Source: Phytohabitans kaempferiae
Lineage (GTDB): Bacteria > Actinomycetota > Actinomycetes > Mycobacteriales > Micromonosporaceae
Reading direction: 5' to 3'
Assembly (NCBI RefSeq): GCF_042433955.1
Contig: NZ_JBHLUH010000009.1
Span: 310,001-374,000 of the forward strand
DNA length: 64,000 bases
Part shown: positions 49,627 through 58,338 of the stretch, piece after piece
How positions within the stretch are numbered: the stretch's first letter is position 1
Layout: each line of letters starts with the position of its first letter
Program-made: the position numbers and the translations under genes
The notes under the pieces: model-generated
What the model was told of the DNA's origin: nothing
The model's input: only the letters and a program-made list of their open reading frames with translations
The model's database searches: none

Positions 49627-50631
49627 ATGTCGCTGGTCACTCTCCGTCAGGCACTCGACGAGGCCCGCCAGGGCGGGTACGGGCTCGGCGCCTTCAACGT
49701 CACCGACCTTCTCCAGGCCGAGGCGGTCCTGGACGCGGCAGCCGAGACCTCCTCCCCGGTGATCGTCGAGACGCTGGCCGGAAGCAGCTCCCATGGCAGC
49801 GACGAGCGGTTCTGGCGGGGGCTGCTGCACCTCGTCGAGGAGTATCCGGCGATCCCGGTCGTCCTGCACCTGGACCATGGTCCGGACGCCGCGACCTGCC
49901 GGCGCGCGATCGACGCCGGCTTCACCAGCGTCATGATCGACGGCAGCCTCGCGCCGGACCGGGTGACGCCGGCGACCTTCGCCCAGAACCTCGCGGTGAC
50001 CGCCGAGGTGACCGCCTACGCCCACGAGCGCGGCGTCTCCGTCGAGGGCGAGCTCGGCACGATCGGCGGCTCCAAAGTGGACGGCAGCCGCGCCGAGATC
50101 CAGCTCGCCGACCCCGACGAGGCCGCCGACTTCGTGGCGGGCACGGGCGTCGACGCCCTCGCCGTCGCCATCGGCACCTCACACGGCGCGTACAAGTTCG
50201 ACAGCCCTCCGGACGGCAGCGTGTTGCACATGGACCTCATCGAGCGGATCGCCGCGAAGGTGCCGGGCACTCACCTGGTCATGCACGGCTCCTCCTCGCT
50301 GCCAGCCGAGCTGCGCGCGCTGGTCAACAAGTACGGCGGCACGCTGCCGGAGTCGTGGGGCGTACCGGAGCAGGAGAAGGTCCGCTCGATCGCCATGGGC
50401 ATCCGCAAAATCAACCAGGGCATGGACTCCCACCTCGCGTTCACCGGCGCGGTCCGGGCCCAGCTCGCCCACGACGGCCTGACCGTGGACCCCGCGCCGT
50501 ACCTGCGCCCGGGCCGGGTCGAGATGCAGCGCATCATCGCCGAGCGGATGCGCGCGTTCGGCCAGGCGGGGCACGCCGGCGACTACGCCCCGCTCCCCCT
50601 CGCCGAGATGCGCCGCCGGTACACCGCCTGA
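49627..50631 (+). CDS. Class II fructose-bisphosphate/tagatose-bisphosphate aldolase-like enzyme
   Basis: 334 residues from ATG 49627. VVLHLDHGPD provides the zinc His and catalytic Asp, SVEGELGTIGG the metal Glu region, GTSHGAYKF and LVMHGSSSLP the other zinc His positions. The C-terminus is longer than in GatY/KbaY (INQGMDSHLAFTGAVRAQLA). It should split a ketose phosphate to dihydroxyacetone phosphate or a related product. With the importer, kinase and LacI gene it forms a sugar utilisation unit for an unidentified sugar. Confidence 0.82.
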   Translation: MSLVTLRQALDEARQGGYGLGAFNVTDLLQAEAVLDAAAETSSPVIVETLAGSSSHGSDERFWRGLLHLVEEYPAIPVVLHLDHGPDAATCRRAIDAGFTSVMIDGSLAPDRVTPATFAQNLAVTAEVTAYAHERGVSVEGELGTIGGSKVDGSRAEIQLADPDEAADFVAGTGVDALAVAIGTSHGAYKFDSPPDGSVLHMDLIERIAAKVPGTHLVMHGSSSLPAELRALVNKYGGTLPESWGVPEQEKVRSIAMGIRKINQGMDSHLAFTGAVRAQLAHDGLTVDPAPYLRPGRVEMQRIIAERMRAFGQAGHAGDYAPLPLAEMRRRYTA

Positions 50632-50743
50632 CCTCCACCGTGCCGAGCCACGGGAGGCCCGACCCCATCGGGACGTACTCGGGCCCGGGACGCGGTTCGT
50701 GGTCTTCTCTGAACGCCGGCACGGCCACCGCCGCGCACGTCGT

Positions 50744-51172
50744 TCACCCCGTGCCGACCTCGGCCGCCTCGACCAGGCGGTAGCCGGTCACCAGGCGCGG
50801 CTCGATGCGGATCACGCAGTCCATGGCGATCTCGACCCACGGGCGCAGCAGCCGCTCGTAGCGGGCCACCTCACGGGAGTCGGCCACCAGGTGCGCCACG
50901 CCGGTGACGACGACGCTCCAGCCGACGTGCTCGATTGGGTCGATGGCGTCCGCCTCGTACGCGACCACCGTGCCGCGTCCGGAGCCGACCGCGGTGGCCA
51001 GAGCACCGCCCAGGTGGCTGCGGATGATCACCGCACCGTCGTCCAGCACATGGTTGACCGGGCGGATCGCCGGCAACGCCTTCTCCGTGTAGACGACCCG
51101 GCCGAGCGACACGCCCCCGAGCAGCTCCAGGCAATCCGCGACATCCATCTGCTCCAGCACACGTCGCGACAC
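50744..51172 (-). CDS. Pyridoxamine 5'-phosphate oxidase-fold flavin/F420-binding protein
   Basis: 142 residues from GTG 51172; ATG 51148 would drop eight. CLELLGGVSLGRVVYTEKALPAIRPVNHVLDDGAVIIRSH is the split-barrel core of the Rv1155/DosR-associated PNPOx-like group. HVGWSVVVTGVAHLV follows. It is divergent from the sensor kinase and shares a DevR-like box, as in stress islands of other actinobacteria. Cofactor (FMN, F420 or heme) cannot be read from sequence. Confidence 0.78.
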   Translation of the reverse strand: MSRRVLEQMDVADCLELLGGVSLGRVVYTEKALPAIRPVNHVLDDGAVIIRSHLGGALATAVGSGRGTVVAYEADAIDPIEHVGWSVVVTGVAHLVADSREVARYERLLRPWVEIAMDCVIRIEPRLVTGYRLVEAAEVGTG

Positions 51173-51208
51173 GTTCCGATCGTCGAACAGGTCCGCGGCG
51201 CCGGGCAG

Positions 51209-51222
51209 GGCCGAAGGTCCCG
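51209..51222. promoter_or_regulatory. DevR/DosR-like box 1
   Basis: GGGCCGAAGGTCCC has the GGGxC-N4-GxCCC layout of DevR/DosR and related response regulators. It lies between the divergent PNPOx-like and sensor kinase genes, 36 bp from the former start. Confidence 0.5.
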
Positions 51223-51319
51223 AACTGGACCTGCCGGTCGGCCTCCCCAACCGCCCGGGGGTACGCCGGCGGCCCGCAGCCTCGTGACGGCCGGCTCGTC
51301 GGGCCGATACGATCCGAGC

Positions 51320-53020
51320 GTGTCGGGCCAGGATGAGAAGGAGTGGGCGTCGCCTTCGCTGGGCCTGAGCCCGCTGTCCCGGGTGCGGCTGGACGAGTTG
51401 CTCCAGGAGCTGCTCGACCGGGTCGGCGAGGTGGTCGCCAGCCGGGAGCGGTTGCGGTCGCTGCTCGACGCGGTCGTCGGCATCGGCAGCGGCCTGGAGC
51501 TGCGCGGCATGCTCACCCGCATCGTCGAGGCGGCCTGCGCCCTCGTCGGCGCCCGTTACGGGGCGCTGGGCGTGGTCGGTCCCGACCGGACGCTGGTCGA
51601 GTTCATCACGCACGGCATCTCCCCCGAGCTGCACGCCCAGATCGGCGACCTGCCGCACGGGCGTGGTGTGCTCGGGCTGTTGATCGAGGACCCGCGGCCG
51701 CTGCGGCTGCCGGACATCACCAAACACCCCAACTCGTACGGTTTCCCGCCAAGCCATCCGCCAATGCACAGCTTCCTGGGCACCCCCATCCGCATCCGCG
51801 ACCAGGTTTTCGGCAACCTCTACCTGGCCGAGAAGCGGGGCGCCGCCGAGTTCACCGAAGACGACGAGGAGATCGCGGTGGCGCTGGCGGCCGCGGCGGG
51901 CGTCGCGATCGAAAACGCCCGCCTCTTCGCCACCGCCCACCGCCGCGAGCGCTGGCTGGCCGCCACCGCCGAGATCACCAACGTGCTGCTCGGCCAGGTC
52001 GACCGCACCAGTGCCCTCCAGCTCGTCGCCCGCCGGGCGCGCGAGGTCGCCGAGGCCCAGCTCGTGCTCGTACTGCTCGCCGACGAAGACGCCGGCCAGC
52101 TCACCGTCGAGGTGGTCGACGGCTCCGCCCCCGGCCTGGCCGGGACGACGGTGCCGCTGGCCGACACCGCGTTCGGCCAGGCGGTCAGCGACGCCGGATA
52201 CATGGTGATCGACGACCTGGGCAAGGCCGGCGCGTGGAGCACTCCGATCAGCACCGGCCCAGCCCTGATCACGCCGCTCGCCGCCGCGGACGCCCTGCAC
52301 GGCGTGCTCGTGGTCGCCCATCCGGCCGGTGCCTCCAGCCGGCCCGAGGACATCCCGATGCTGCGCACCTTCGCCGGCCAGGCCGCCCTCGCCCTCGAGC
52401 GGGCCCGCGCCCAGGACGAGCGCGAGCAGATCCTGGTGCTCGAAGACCGCGAGCGGATCGCCCGCGACCTGCACGACGTGGTCATCCAGCGGCTGTTCGC
52501 CACCGGACTGCACCTCCAGACCGCGGCACAGCTCGCCTCCCGGCCAGACCTGGCCCAGCGGATCAGCGGCGCGGTCGACGACCTCGACACCACCATCCGC
52601 GACATCCGCACCGCGATCTTCGAACTGCGTACGCCGGTGAACGCCGCCCTGCGCACCGAGGTCCGCGACCTGGTGGCGGGCGCGGCGGAGTCGCTGGGCT
52701 TCCGGCCCGGGCTGCGCCTGGACGGCCCGCTCGACAGCGCGGTCCCCGACGAGCTCCGCCCCGACCTGCTGGCCGTCGTCCGGGAGGCCCTCTCGAACGC
52801 CGCCCGGCACGCCCATGCCTCCTCTGTGGACGTTTCCGTCGAGGTCCGCGGCGGCCGGGTGACCGTGGTCGTGGTCGACGACGGCGTGGGCATGACCGGC
52901 GCCGAGCCGCGGGGCGGGCTGGTCAACCTCCGGGAGCGGGCCCAGCGCCGCGGCGGCGACTTCACCGTGCGACCCGCCGACCCGACCGGCACACGCCTGG
53001 TCTGGTGGGCGCCGGCCTAG
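51320..53020 (+). CDS. DevS/DosT-like sensor histidine kinase with two GAF domains
   Basis: 566 residues from GTG 51320. GAF domain A lies at about 55-205 and contains YGFPPSHPPMHSFLG with His146 in the HPPM motif, the position of the heme ligand in mycobacterial DevS/DosT. GAF domain B lies at about 215-360. The dimerisation and phosphoacceptor region is ERIARDLHDVVIQRLFATGLHL with His385, and the ATPase is marked by VREALSNAARHAHA and VVDDGVGM. It probably senses oxygen, nitric oxide or redox state and signals to the response regulator encoded 200 bp downstream on the other strand. Confidence 0.85.
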   Translation: MSGQDEKEWASPSLGLSPLSRVRLDELLQELLDRVGEVVASRERLRSLLDAVVGIGSGLELRGMLTRIVEAACALVGARYGALGVVGPDRTLVEFITHGISPELHAQIGDLPHGRGVLGLLIEDPRPLRLPDITKHPNSYGFPPSHPPMHSFLGTPIRIRDQVFGNLYLAEKRGAAEFTEDDEEIAVALAAAAGVAIENARLFATAHRRERWLAATAEITNVLLGQVDRTSALQLVARRAREVAEAQLVLVLLADEDAGQLTVEVVDGSAPGLAGTTVPLADTAFGQAVSDAGYMVIDDLGKAGAWSTPISTGPALITPLAAADALHGVLVVAHPAGASSRPEDIPMLRTFAGQAALALERARAQDEREQILVLEDRERIARDLHDVVIQRLFATGLHLQTAAQLASRPDLAQRISGAVDDLDTTIRDIRTAIFELRTPVNAALRTEVRDLVAGAAESLGFRPGLRLDGPLDSAVPDELRPDLLAVVREALSNAARHAHASSVDVSVEVRGGRVTVVVVDDGVGMTGAEPRGGLVNLRERAQRRGGDFTVRPADPTGTRLVWWAPA

Positions 53021-53065
53021 GGCGCATCGCGCGCTACGCCGTCCATTCCAAGAGACAGATTCTGG

Positions 53066-53124
53066 GCTACCGCGATGCCCGTCGTGATCCAGACCGCTGC
53101 TCCCGCGGCCTCACCCTCCGTGCT
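53066..53124 (-). repeat. 59-bp dispersed repeat, copy B
   Basis: Second copy of the repeat at 5702-5760, same orientation, 53 of 59 identical. It sits in the 202-bp spacer between the converging kinase and response regulator genes. On the minus strand the reading frame continues from ARWLPPPAG through the shared peptide to a stop at about 53020. Confidence 0.6.
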
Positions 53125-53222
53125 CTGGCCCGCCGGTGGCGGGAGCCACCGGGCACACCACGGTCACCGCCGCAGAAACCATGATCATCCCGCCCGGCGG
53201 GGGACGCCGGAGGCGCGGCGGG

Positions 53223-53870
53223 TCAGGGCTGGCGCGGACGCTCACCGAGCAGGCGCGTGGCGAGCACCGCCGCCTGAGTACGCCGCTCCAGACCCAACTT
53301 CGCCAGCAGACTCGACACGTAGTTCTTCACCGTCTTCTCCGCCAGAAACATCCGCCCAGCGATCTCCCGATTGGTCAACCCCTCCGCGATGAACTCCAGG
53401 ATCCGCCGCTCCTGCTCCGTCAACGACCTCAACTCACGCGGCTCCTCCACACCATGCCGGATCCGCTCCAACACACGCGCCGTCACCGCCGGATCCAGCA
53501 ACGACTGACCCGCCGCAACCCGCCGCACCGCATCCACCAGATCCGTGCCGCGGATCTGCTTCAACACATAACCAGCCGCACCAGCCATGATCGCCGCGAA
53601 CAACGCCTCGTCATCCTCGTACGACGTCAGAATCAAACCCCGAACCGACGAATCCACCGCCCGCACATCACGACACACATCAATACCACTGCCATCCGGC
53701 AAACGACCATCCAAAATCGCCACATCCGGACGCAACGCCGGAATCCGACGAACCGCCTCCACCGCCGAACCCGACTCCCCCACCACCTCGATGTCCCCCT
53801 CCGCCTGCAACAAATCAGCCAGACCGCGACGAACCACCTCATGGTCGTCCAGGAGAAAGACTCTGATCAC
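53223..53870 (-). CDS. DevR/NarL-type response regulator
   Basis: 215 residues from GTG 53870. Receiver domain with acidic pair LLDDHEVVRR, phosphoacceptor Asp54 in AILDGRLPDG, the Thr/Ser switch (ILTSYEDDEAL) and conserved Lys in GYVLKQIRGTDL. The LuxR-type helix-turn-helix is LTEQERRILEFIAEGLTNREIAGRMFLAEKTVKNYVS. It should bind the GGGxC-type boxes in this island. Codon use shows many A-ending codons compared with its neighbours, for instance in the first half. Confidence 0.88.
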   Translation of the reverse strand: MIRVFLLDDHEVVRRGLADLLQAEGDIEVVGESGSAVEAVRRIPALRPDVAILDGRLPDGSGIDVCRDVRAVDSSVRGLILTSYEDDEALFAAIMAGAAGYVLKQIRGTDLVDAVRRVAAGQSLLDPAVTARVLERIRHGVEEPRELRSLTEQERRILEFIAEGLTNREIAGRMFLAEKTVKNYVSSLLAKLGLERRTQAAVLATRLLGERPRQP

Positions 53871-53901
53871 CCCTACTTTGTACCGAGTCCGCGGCCGGTT
53901 G

Positions 53902-53994
53902 TCACAGGCCCAGCGGCCCGCTCGGCGAGGATCTTGACGAAGGCCCCGGTAGGCGGTGTGTGGTCGTGACGTCCGCGACCATCGACTTCCGCAT
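53902..53994 (-). pseudogene. Decayed CBS-domain protein start
   Basis: An excellent ribosome-binding site (GGAAGGAGAAGGCC) precedes ATG 53994. The first codons read MRKSMVADVTTT, the familiar opening of CBS-domain proteins (VADVMTT). The frame then shifts: in the next frame GAFVKILAERAAGPVTT continues the same pattern (compare FKEIVRILAERRVSA). The gene ends after 31 codons. CBS proteins are common members of DevR-type regulons. Confidence 0.5.
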
Positions 53995-54166
53995 GGCCTT
54001 CTCCTTCCGGGCTCACCCGCCGGGGATGGCAGCTCGGCGTCCTCACCACACGTCGCCCCGAGCGGGTGAGGCAGGGCCGGATGGCCTGGTAGGACGGGGC
54101 CTACCTCCCCCAACGCACCGCCAGCGCGGGCGGGCGCGCGTACGACCCCGGTAGCCCTGCCCGGTC

Positions 54167-54180
54167 GGGACCTCCGACCC
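54167..54180. promoter_or_regulatory. DevR/DosR-like box 2
   Basis: GGGACCTCCGACCC keeps GGGxC and GxCCC at its ends with the same 14-bp length as box 1. It lies 61 bp upstream of the first universal stress protein gene. Confidence 0.5.
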
Positions 54181-54240
54181 TTCATGGGCGGCCGGTACCC
54201 GGGGCACGGTGGAGGCAGACCCGGACCAGGAGGCACGCCG

Positions 54241-55224
54241 ATGACCCGCCACAGCACGCTCGCCGCCGCGACCCGGCACACCCCGGACCGCGTGCGACCC
54301 ACGATCCTCGTCGGCCTGGGCGGCAGCGACGGCTGGCAGGCGCTGGCCTGGGCGGCGGACGAGGCGGCCACCACCGGCGCGAAGCTGGAGCTGCTGCACG
54401 TGTGCCCGCCGGGCTCCCCGCTGGCGGCCCGCGCGCCGTCACCGTCGCTGGCCGTCGTCGAGCTGTTCGACCCGCCGCTGGCCCGGGCGGTCGCCACCGC
54501 GCGGGCCCGGCTCGGCGGCGACCGGGTCCGCCTCCGGCTGGTGCCGGGACGCCCCGGCCCGCTGCTGGCCGCCGGGGCGGAGCGCGCCGACCTCGTCGTG
54601 GTGGGCCCGCCGGCGCGGCGGTACCTCGGCGGATACGGCAGCACGGCCCACCACGTCGTCGCCCACGCCCCCGGTCCGGTGCTCGTCGCGCGTCCGGTCA
54701 CCGCCGGTCCGGACGCCCCGTTCCTCGGCCACGTGGTGGTCGGCGTGGACGGCGACGGCGACCCGGACCCGGCGCTGGAGTTCGGCTTCGAGCACGCCGC
54801 GCGCCAGCACCGCGTGCTCGCCGCCGTACACGTGACGGGGCGCCAGCGCGAGGACTACTGGTTCGACGAGAGCACGCTCTCCACGCACTTCTCCGCCGAG
54901 CCGGCCAGCCTGGAGCTGCTGCAACGCGCGGTCGAGCCGTGGATGCGCGCGTACCCGGAGGTATCGGTGAAGTGCGCGGTGTACGGCGACCGCCCACTGC
55001 CCGGCCTGATGCGCGCCGCCCGCGGCGCCCGCCTGCTCGTGCTGGGGGAGCGCGGACGCGGCCGGCTCGGCCCGGCCGGGCGGACCCTGTTCGGCAGCGT
55101 CGCGCACGGCGCACTGGACCAGACGACCGGGCCGGTCGTGGTGGTACGGGCGCGGGAGGAGACCGCCGAGGAGCGGCCACGGGCGGTCGCCGGAGCGTCG
55201 CGACAGGAGGGAACCACGCCATGA
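54241..55224 (+). CDS. Universal stress protein, two UspA domains (divergent)
   Basis: 327 residues from ATG 54241 with AGGAGG upstream. Two UspA folds: residues about 20-155 and 160-305. The ATP-binding glycine pattern G-x2-G-x9-G-(S/T) is visible only as degenerate forms (VVGPPARRYLGGYGS; VLGERGRGRLGPAGRTLFGS). The first half is therefore probably not a nucleotide binder. First of four Usp proteins in this island. Overlaps the Acg remnant start as ATGA. Confidence 0.78.
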   Translation: MTRHSTLAAATRHTPDRVRPTILVGLGGSDGWQALAWAADEAATTGAKLELLHVCPPGSPLAARAPSPSLAVVELFDPPLARAVATARARLGGDRVRLRLVPGRPGPLLAAGAERADLVVVGPPARRYLGGYGSTAHHVVAHAPGPVLVARPVTAGPDAPFLGHVVVGVDGDGDPDPALEFGFEHAARQHRVLAAVHVTGRQREDYWFDESTLSTHFSAEPASLELLQRAVEPWMRAYPEVSVKCAVYGDRPLPGLMRAARGARLLVLGERGRGRLGPAGRTLFGSVAHGALDQTTGPVVVVRAREETAEERPRAVAGASRQEGTTP

Positions 55225-55508
55225 TCACCACCGGATACGACACCGCGGTCCTGGACAAGGCGGTCCGGACGGCCATCCGGGCGCCGTCGATGCACAACAG
55301 CCAGCCGTGGCGGTTCCGGCTGCGGGACGGCGGCATCGAGGTACGCGTCGACCGCGAGCGCCTGCGCACCGCGCTCGGGCGCTTCGGCGTACCGCAGATG
55401 GTGATGCGGATCGGGTACGGCCAGCCCGGCGTGCCGACGCCGCGCCGCGCCGCGGCGGAGGTCGTCGACGAGCGCGACGGCGCGCCCACCGCCGGCGGTG
55501 CCTCGTGA
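55221..55508 (+). pseudogene. Internally deleted Acg-family nitroreductase
   Basis: 95 residues. Residues 1-48 match the N-terminus of Acg nitroreductases (LDKAVRTAIRAPSMHNSQPWRFRLRDGGIEV), and residues about 50-85 match the C-terminus (GRFGVPQMVMRIGYGQPGVPTPRR). The intervening 220 or so residues, present in the full-length paralogue at 58339-59295, are gone without a frame break. The fusion joins near 55368. It still overlaps both neighbours correctly, so translation may continue, but the flavin site is lost. Confidence 0.75.
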
Positions 55509-56392
55509 GGGCGCCGGTCGTCGCCGGGGTCGACGGCTCACCGGCCAGCCTGGTCGCCGCCGCGCACGCCGCGGAGGCCGCCCTCCGCCGCGAGGTGCCG
55601 CTGGATCTGGTGCACGGCTACCTGCACGCGTTCCGGTACGGCGTGCCGCTGGACCCGTACCCGGTCCAGCTGCCGCCGCCAGACCCCGACGCGCAGCTGA
55701 TGCTGGACGCGGCCGCCGAGGAGCTGCGCGCGTCCCGCCCCGGGCTGGAGGTCCGGACCCGCCAGGTCGCGGGCGGGGGCGCGGGCGCGCTCGTGGACGC
55801 CTCCCGCTCGGCGACGCTGGTCGTGGTGGGCAGCCGGGGGCACGGCGGCTTCGCCGGGCTGCTGTTGGGCTCGGTCGGCGCGCAGGTGGCGGCGCACGCC
55901 CAATGCCCAGCCCTGGTGGTCCGCCCGCCGTCGCCGCCACCACCGACCGGCGAAGGGCCGATCATCGTGGGGGTCGACGGCTCGCACGGCGCCGCGCGGG
56001 CCCTCGCGTACGCCGCCCGGGAAGCCCGGCTGCGCCGCACCGGCCTGCTACTGGTGCACGCCTGGTGGCTGGACGCGCGCGACGGCGGCGTACGCGAGAC
56101 GTTCGCGGAGACGGAGAAGGCGGCGCGGGCCGCCGCCGAGGAACTGCTGGACGGCGCCGCGGCCGCCGTGCGCGAGACGCATCCGGAGGTACCGGTCCGG
56201 CGCCAGCTGGTACACGCCCGCGAGGCGGCGCCGCACCTGGTCGAGGCGAGCCGGGACGCGGCGCTGATCGTGGTCGGCTCGCGCGGGCGCGGCGGCTTCA
56301 CCGGGCTGCTGCTCGGCTCGGTGAGCCAGGAACTGGTGCACCACGCCCACTGCCCGGTCCTGGTCACGCACGAACGGGACGACGCGCGATGA
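55505..56392 (+). CDS. Universal stress protein, two UspA domains
   Basis: 295 residues from GTG 55505 (GTGA overlap). Two clear UspA domains starting VVAGVDGSPASLVAAAHAAEAA and IIVGVDGSHGAARALAYAAREA. Both carry the ATP-binding pattern (VVGSRGHGGFAGLLLGS; VVGSRGRGGFTGLLLGS). It is probably an ATP-binding dormancy or stress protein. Confidence 0.88.
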   Translation: MRAPVVAGVDGSPASLVAAAHAAEAALRREVPLDLVHGYLHAFRYGVPLDPYPVQLPPPDPDAQLMLDAAAEELRASRPGLEVRTRQVAGGGAGALVDASRSATLVVVGSRGHGGFAGLLLGSVGAQVAAHAQCPALVVRPPSPPPPTGEGPIIVGVDGSHGAARALAYAAREARLRRTGLLLVHAWWLDARDGGVRETFAETEKAARAAAEELLDGAAAAVRETHPEVPVRRQLVHAREAAPHLVEASRDAALIVVGSRGRGGFTGLLLGSVSQELVHHAHCPVLVTHERDDAR

Positions 56393-56447
56393 CCGTCCAC
56401 AGTGCCGAATCGCTAGTTCCACAGTAGACAGTTGGTTGGAGGACGCC

Positions 56448-57323
56448 ATGACCACCTACCCCATCATCGTCGGGTTCGACGGCTCCACGCACGCGCACCG
56501 CGCCCTCCGCTGGGGGCTGGACGAGGGCGCCCGCACCGGTGCTCCGGTCACCATCCTGTTCGTGTTCGAGTGGCTTCCCATCGCCGGCCCGATCGCGCCC
56601 GGGCCGCGGGTCTTGCCGGAGCAGGTCGCCCGCGAGGACGCGCAGAAGCTTGTCGACGACGCCGTGTCCGAGGCCTTCCAGAGCCATCCGGAGGTGGTCG
56701 TGACCGGCAGGGTCACGGCCGGTTCCGCCGCGGCGCTCCTTCAGGAACGCTCGCGCGAGGCACGGCTGATCGTGCTGGGCGGCCGCGGCCACGGCGGCTT
56801 CGCGGAGCTGCTGGTCGGCTCCACCACCGCCGCCGTCACGGCCCACGCGCACTGCCCGGTCGTGGTCGTACGCGGTGCGGACCGGTCCCCCGCCGGCCCG
56901 GTCGTCGCCGGCGTGGACGGCTCCGACCACGCCCTGCTCGCGCTGGAGTACGCGTTCGAGCAGGCGGCCGCCCGTGGCAGCGCGTTGCGCGTGGTCCGGG
57001 CCTGGACGCCGGCCGCGCCCCGGTGGCGACCGGCGGCGTACGACCTGGACGAGCAGGTCGCCGCCGAGCGGGCCGAACTCGACGAGCTGCTGGCGACCTC
57101 GTGCGACAAGTACCCGCAGGTCGAGGTGATCGCCGACGTGGTGACCGGTCCGCCCGGACGCGTCATGGTCCAGGCGAGCGACGGCGCCCGACTGGTGGTC
57201 GTCGGCTCGCGCGGGCACGGCGGCTTCCGCGGGCTGCTGCTCGGCTCGACCAGCCAGCAACTGCTGCACCACGCCAACTGCCCGGTCGCGGTCATCCGCG
57301 AACTGCACGCTGCCACCGGCTGA
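56448..57323 (+). CDS. Universal stress protein, two UspA domains
   Basis: 291 residues from ATG 56448 with TTGGAGGA upstream. Domain starts IIVGFDGSTHAHRALRWGLDEG and VVAGVDGSDHALLALEYAFEQA; ATP motifs VLGGRGHGGFAELLVGS and VVGSRGHGGFRGLLLGS. It resembles the neighbouring Usp protein at 55505 and the one at 59344, so local duplication is likely. Confidence 0.88.
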   Translation: MTTYPIIVGFDGSTHAHRALRWGLDEGARTGAPVTILFVFEWLPIAGPIAPGPRVLPEQVAREDAQKLVDDAVSEAFQSHPEVVVTGRVTAGSAAALLQERSREARLIVLGGRGHGGFAELLVGSTTAAVTAHAHCPVVVVRGADRSPAGPVVAGVDGSDHALLALEYAFEQAAARGSALRVVRAWTPAAPRWRPAAYDLDEQVAAERAELDELLATSCDKYPQVEVIADVVTGPPGRVMVQASDGARLVVVGSRGHGGFRGLLLGSTSQQLLHHANCPVAVIRELHAATG

Positions 57324-57393
57324 GTGACCGGCGGCCATGGGAGGGGCCCGCAGCCGCCGACGCAGCCCGGACGACGACGTCAAGGAGGCCGAC

Positions 57394-57663
57394 ATGACCG
57401 CGACGAAGCGCTGGAACGTGGAGATCCTCATCGGTGAGCTGGACGACCGGACCTACGCCGAGGCGCAACTGTACGACGAGATCCGCGACGACCTGGTGGG
57501 CACCGGCCAGACCCGGCTGCACCCCGAGGAGCCCGACATCCCCGAGATCGGCGACGAGATCGCCGTGGCCCGCGCGCTGACGGACCTGGGACACCGCCTG
57601 CTGGTCGCCGCCACCGAGGACTTGGAGGAGGCCACGCGCCACCGCGTACGCCTGGAGCGTTGA
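57394..57663 (+). CDS. DUF1876 domain protein
   Basis: 89 residues from ATG 57394, preceded by AAGGAGG. RWNVEILIGELDDRTYAEAQLYD opens the small dsRBD-like DUF1876 fold, ending HRLLVAATEDLEEAT. This family of unknown function recurs in actinobacterial stress islands beside Usp genes, as here. It lies 70 bp after a Usp gene. Confidence 0.78.
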   Translation: MTATKRWNVEILIGELDDRTYAEAQLYDEIRDDLVGTGQTRLHPEEPDIPEIGDEIAVARALTDLGHRLLVAATEDLEEATRHRVRLER

Positions 57664-57851
57664 CCCTGGCCACGCGGACGACGCGCCTCCCCCGGCTGCC
57701 GGCGCGGCTGAGCGCGGAGGTGCCCGCACCGGCGCGCCGCCGCTCCGGCGGGCGTGACGCGGCCGGGTACCTCCGGTTCGGGCATCCGGCCCCGGTCCCC
57801 CGGCGGCGCGGTCACGATGGAGACGACGCAGAGCCCTTGGAGGTGGCGACC

Positions 57852-58223
57852 ATGACCGACCCGACCACGAAGACCCTGGACCTGCTGGAGAAGGTGCGCG
57901 GTAGCCTGACCGCCCGTTCGGTGGTGGCGGAGCCGATCACCCAGGACGGCCTGACCGTCGTCCCGGTCGCCCGGGTCTCCGGCGGCGGGGGTGGTGGCGG
58001 TGGCGGCGGGACCGGACCGGGCGCCGGGGGCAAGGAGGGCAACGGCAACGGCGCCGGCTTCGGCGTGTCGTCCCGTCCGGTCGGCGCGTTCGTCATCAAG
58101 GACGGCACGGTGCGGTGGCGCCCCGCGATCGACGTCAACCGCGTCATCCTCGGCGGCCAGATCGTCGCCGTCGTCGCGCTGCTGACGATCCGCGCCGTCG
58201 CCAAGGCCTGGCGCCAGTCCTAG
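57852..58223 (+). CDS. GerW (YtfJ)-family protein
   Basis: 123 residues from ATG 57852. TKTLDLLEKVRGSLTARSVVAEPITQDGLTVVPVARVSGGG leads to a run of Gly (10 in a row within about 15 residues), then VSSRPVGAFVIKDGTVRWRPAIDVNRVILGGQIVAVVALL, ending in a hydrophobic tail. This matches the GerW spore-germination family found broadly in actinobacteria, including non-sporulating ones. It follows the DUF1876 gene by 188 bp. Confidence 0.8.
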   Translation: MTDPTTKTLDLLEKVRGSLTARSVVAEPITQDGLTVVPVARVSGGGGGGGGGGTGPGAGGKEGNGNGAGFGVSSRPVGAFVIKDGTVRWRPAIDVNRVILGGQIVAVVALLTIRAVAKAWRQS

Positions 58224-58338
58224 CTCGCCCTCCGCTCACCCTCCACGGTGGACGGGGGCGCGGGTCACTCGCACCGGGCACCGGCGGCTTTCCCGCCGTT
58301 TCGCCGCTGCCGACCGTCGCCGCGCGTACGTTGGCGCT

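Larger units (their letters stand above)
53871..54240. other. 370-bp spacer between response regulator and Usp genes
   Basis: Besides the CBS fossil it contains a hairpin GGTAGG-acgggg-CCTACC (54088-54105) and a DevR-like box at 54167-54180. No intact gene is supported. Confidence 0.55.
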
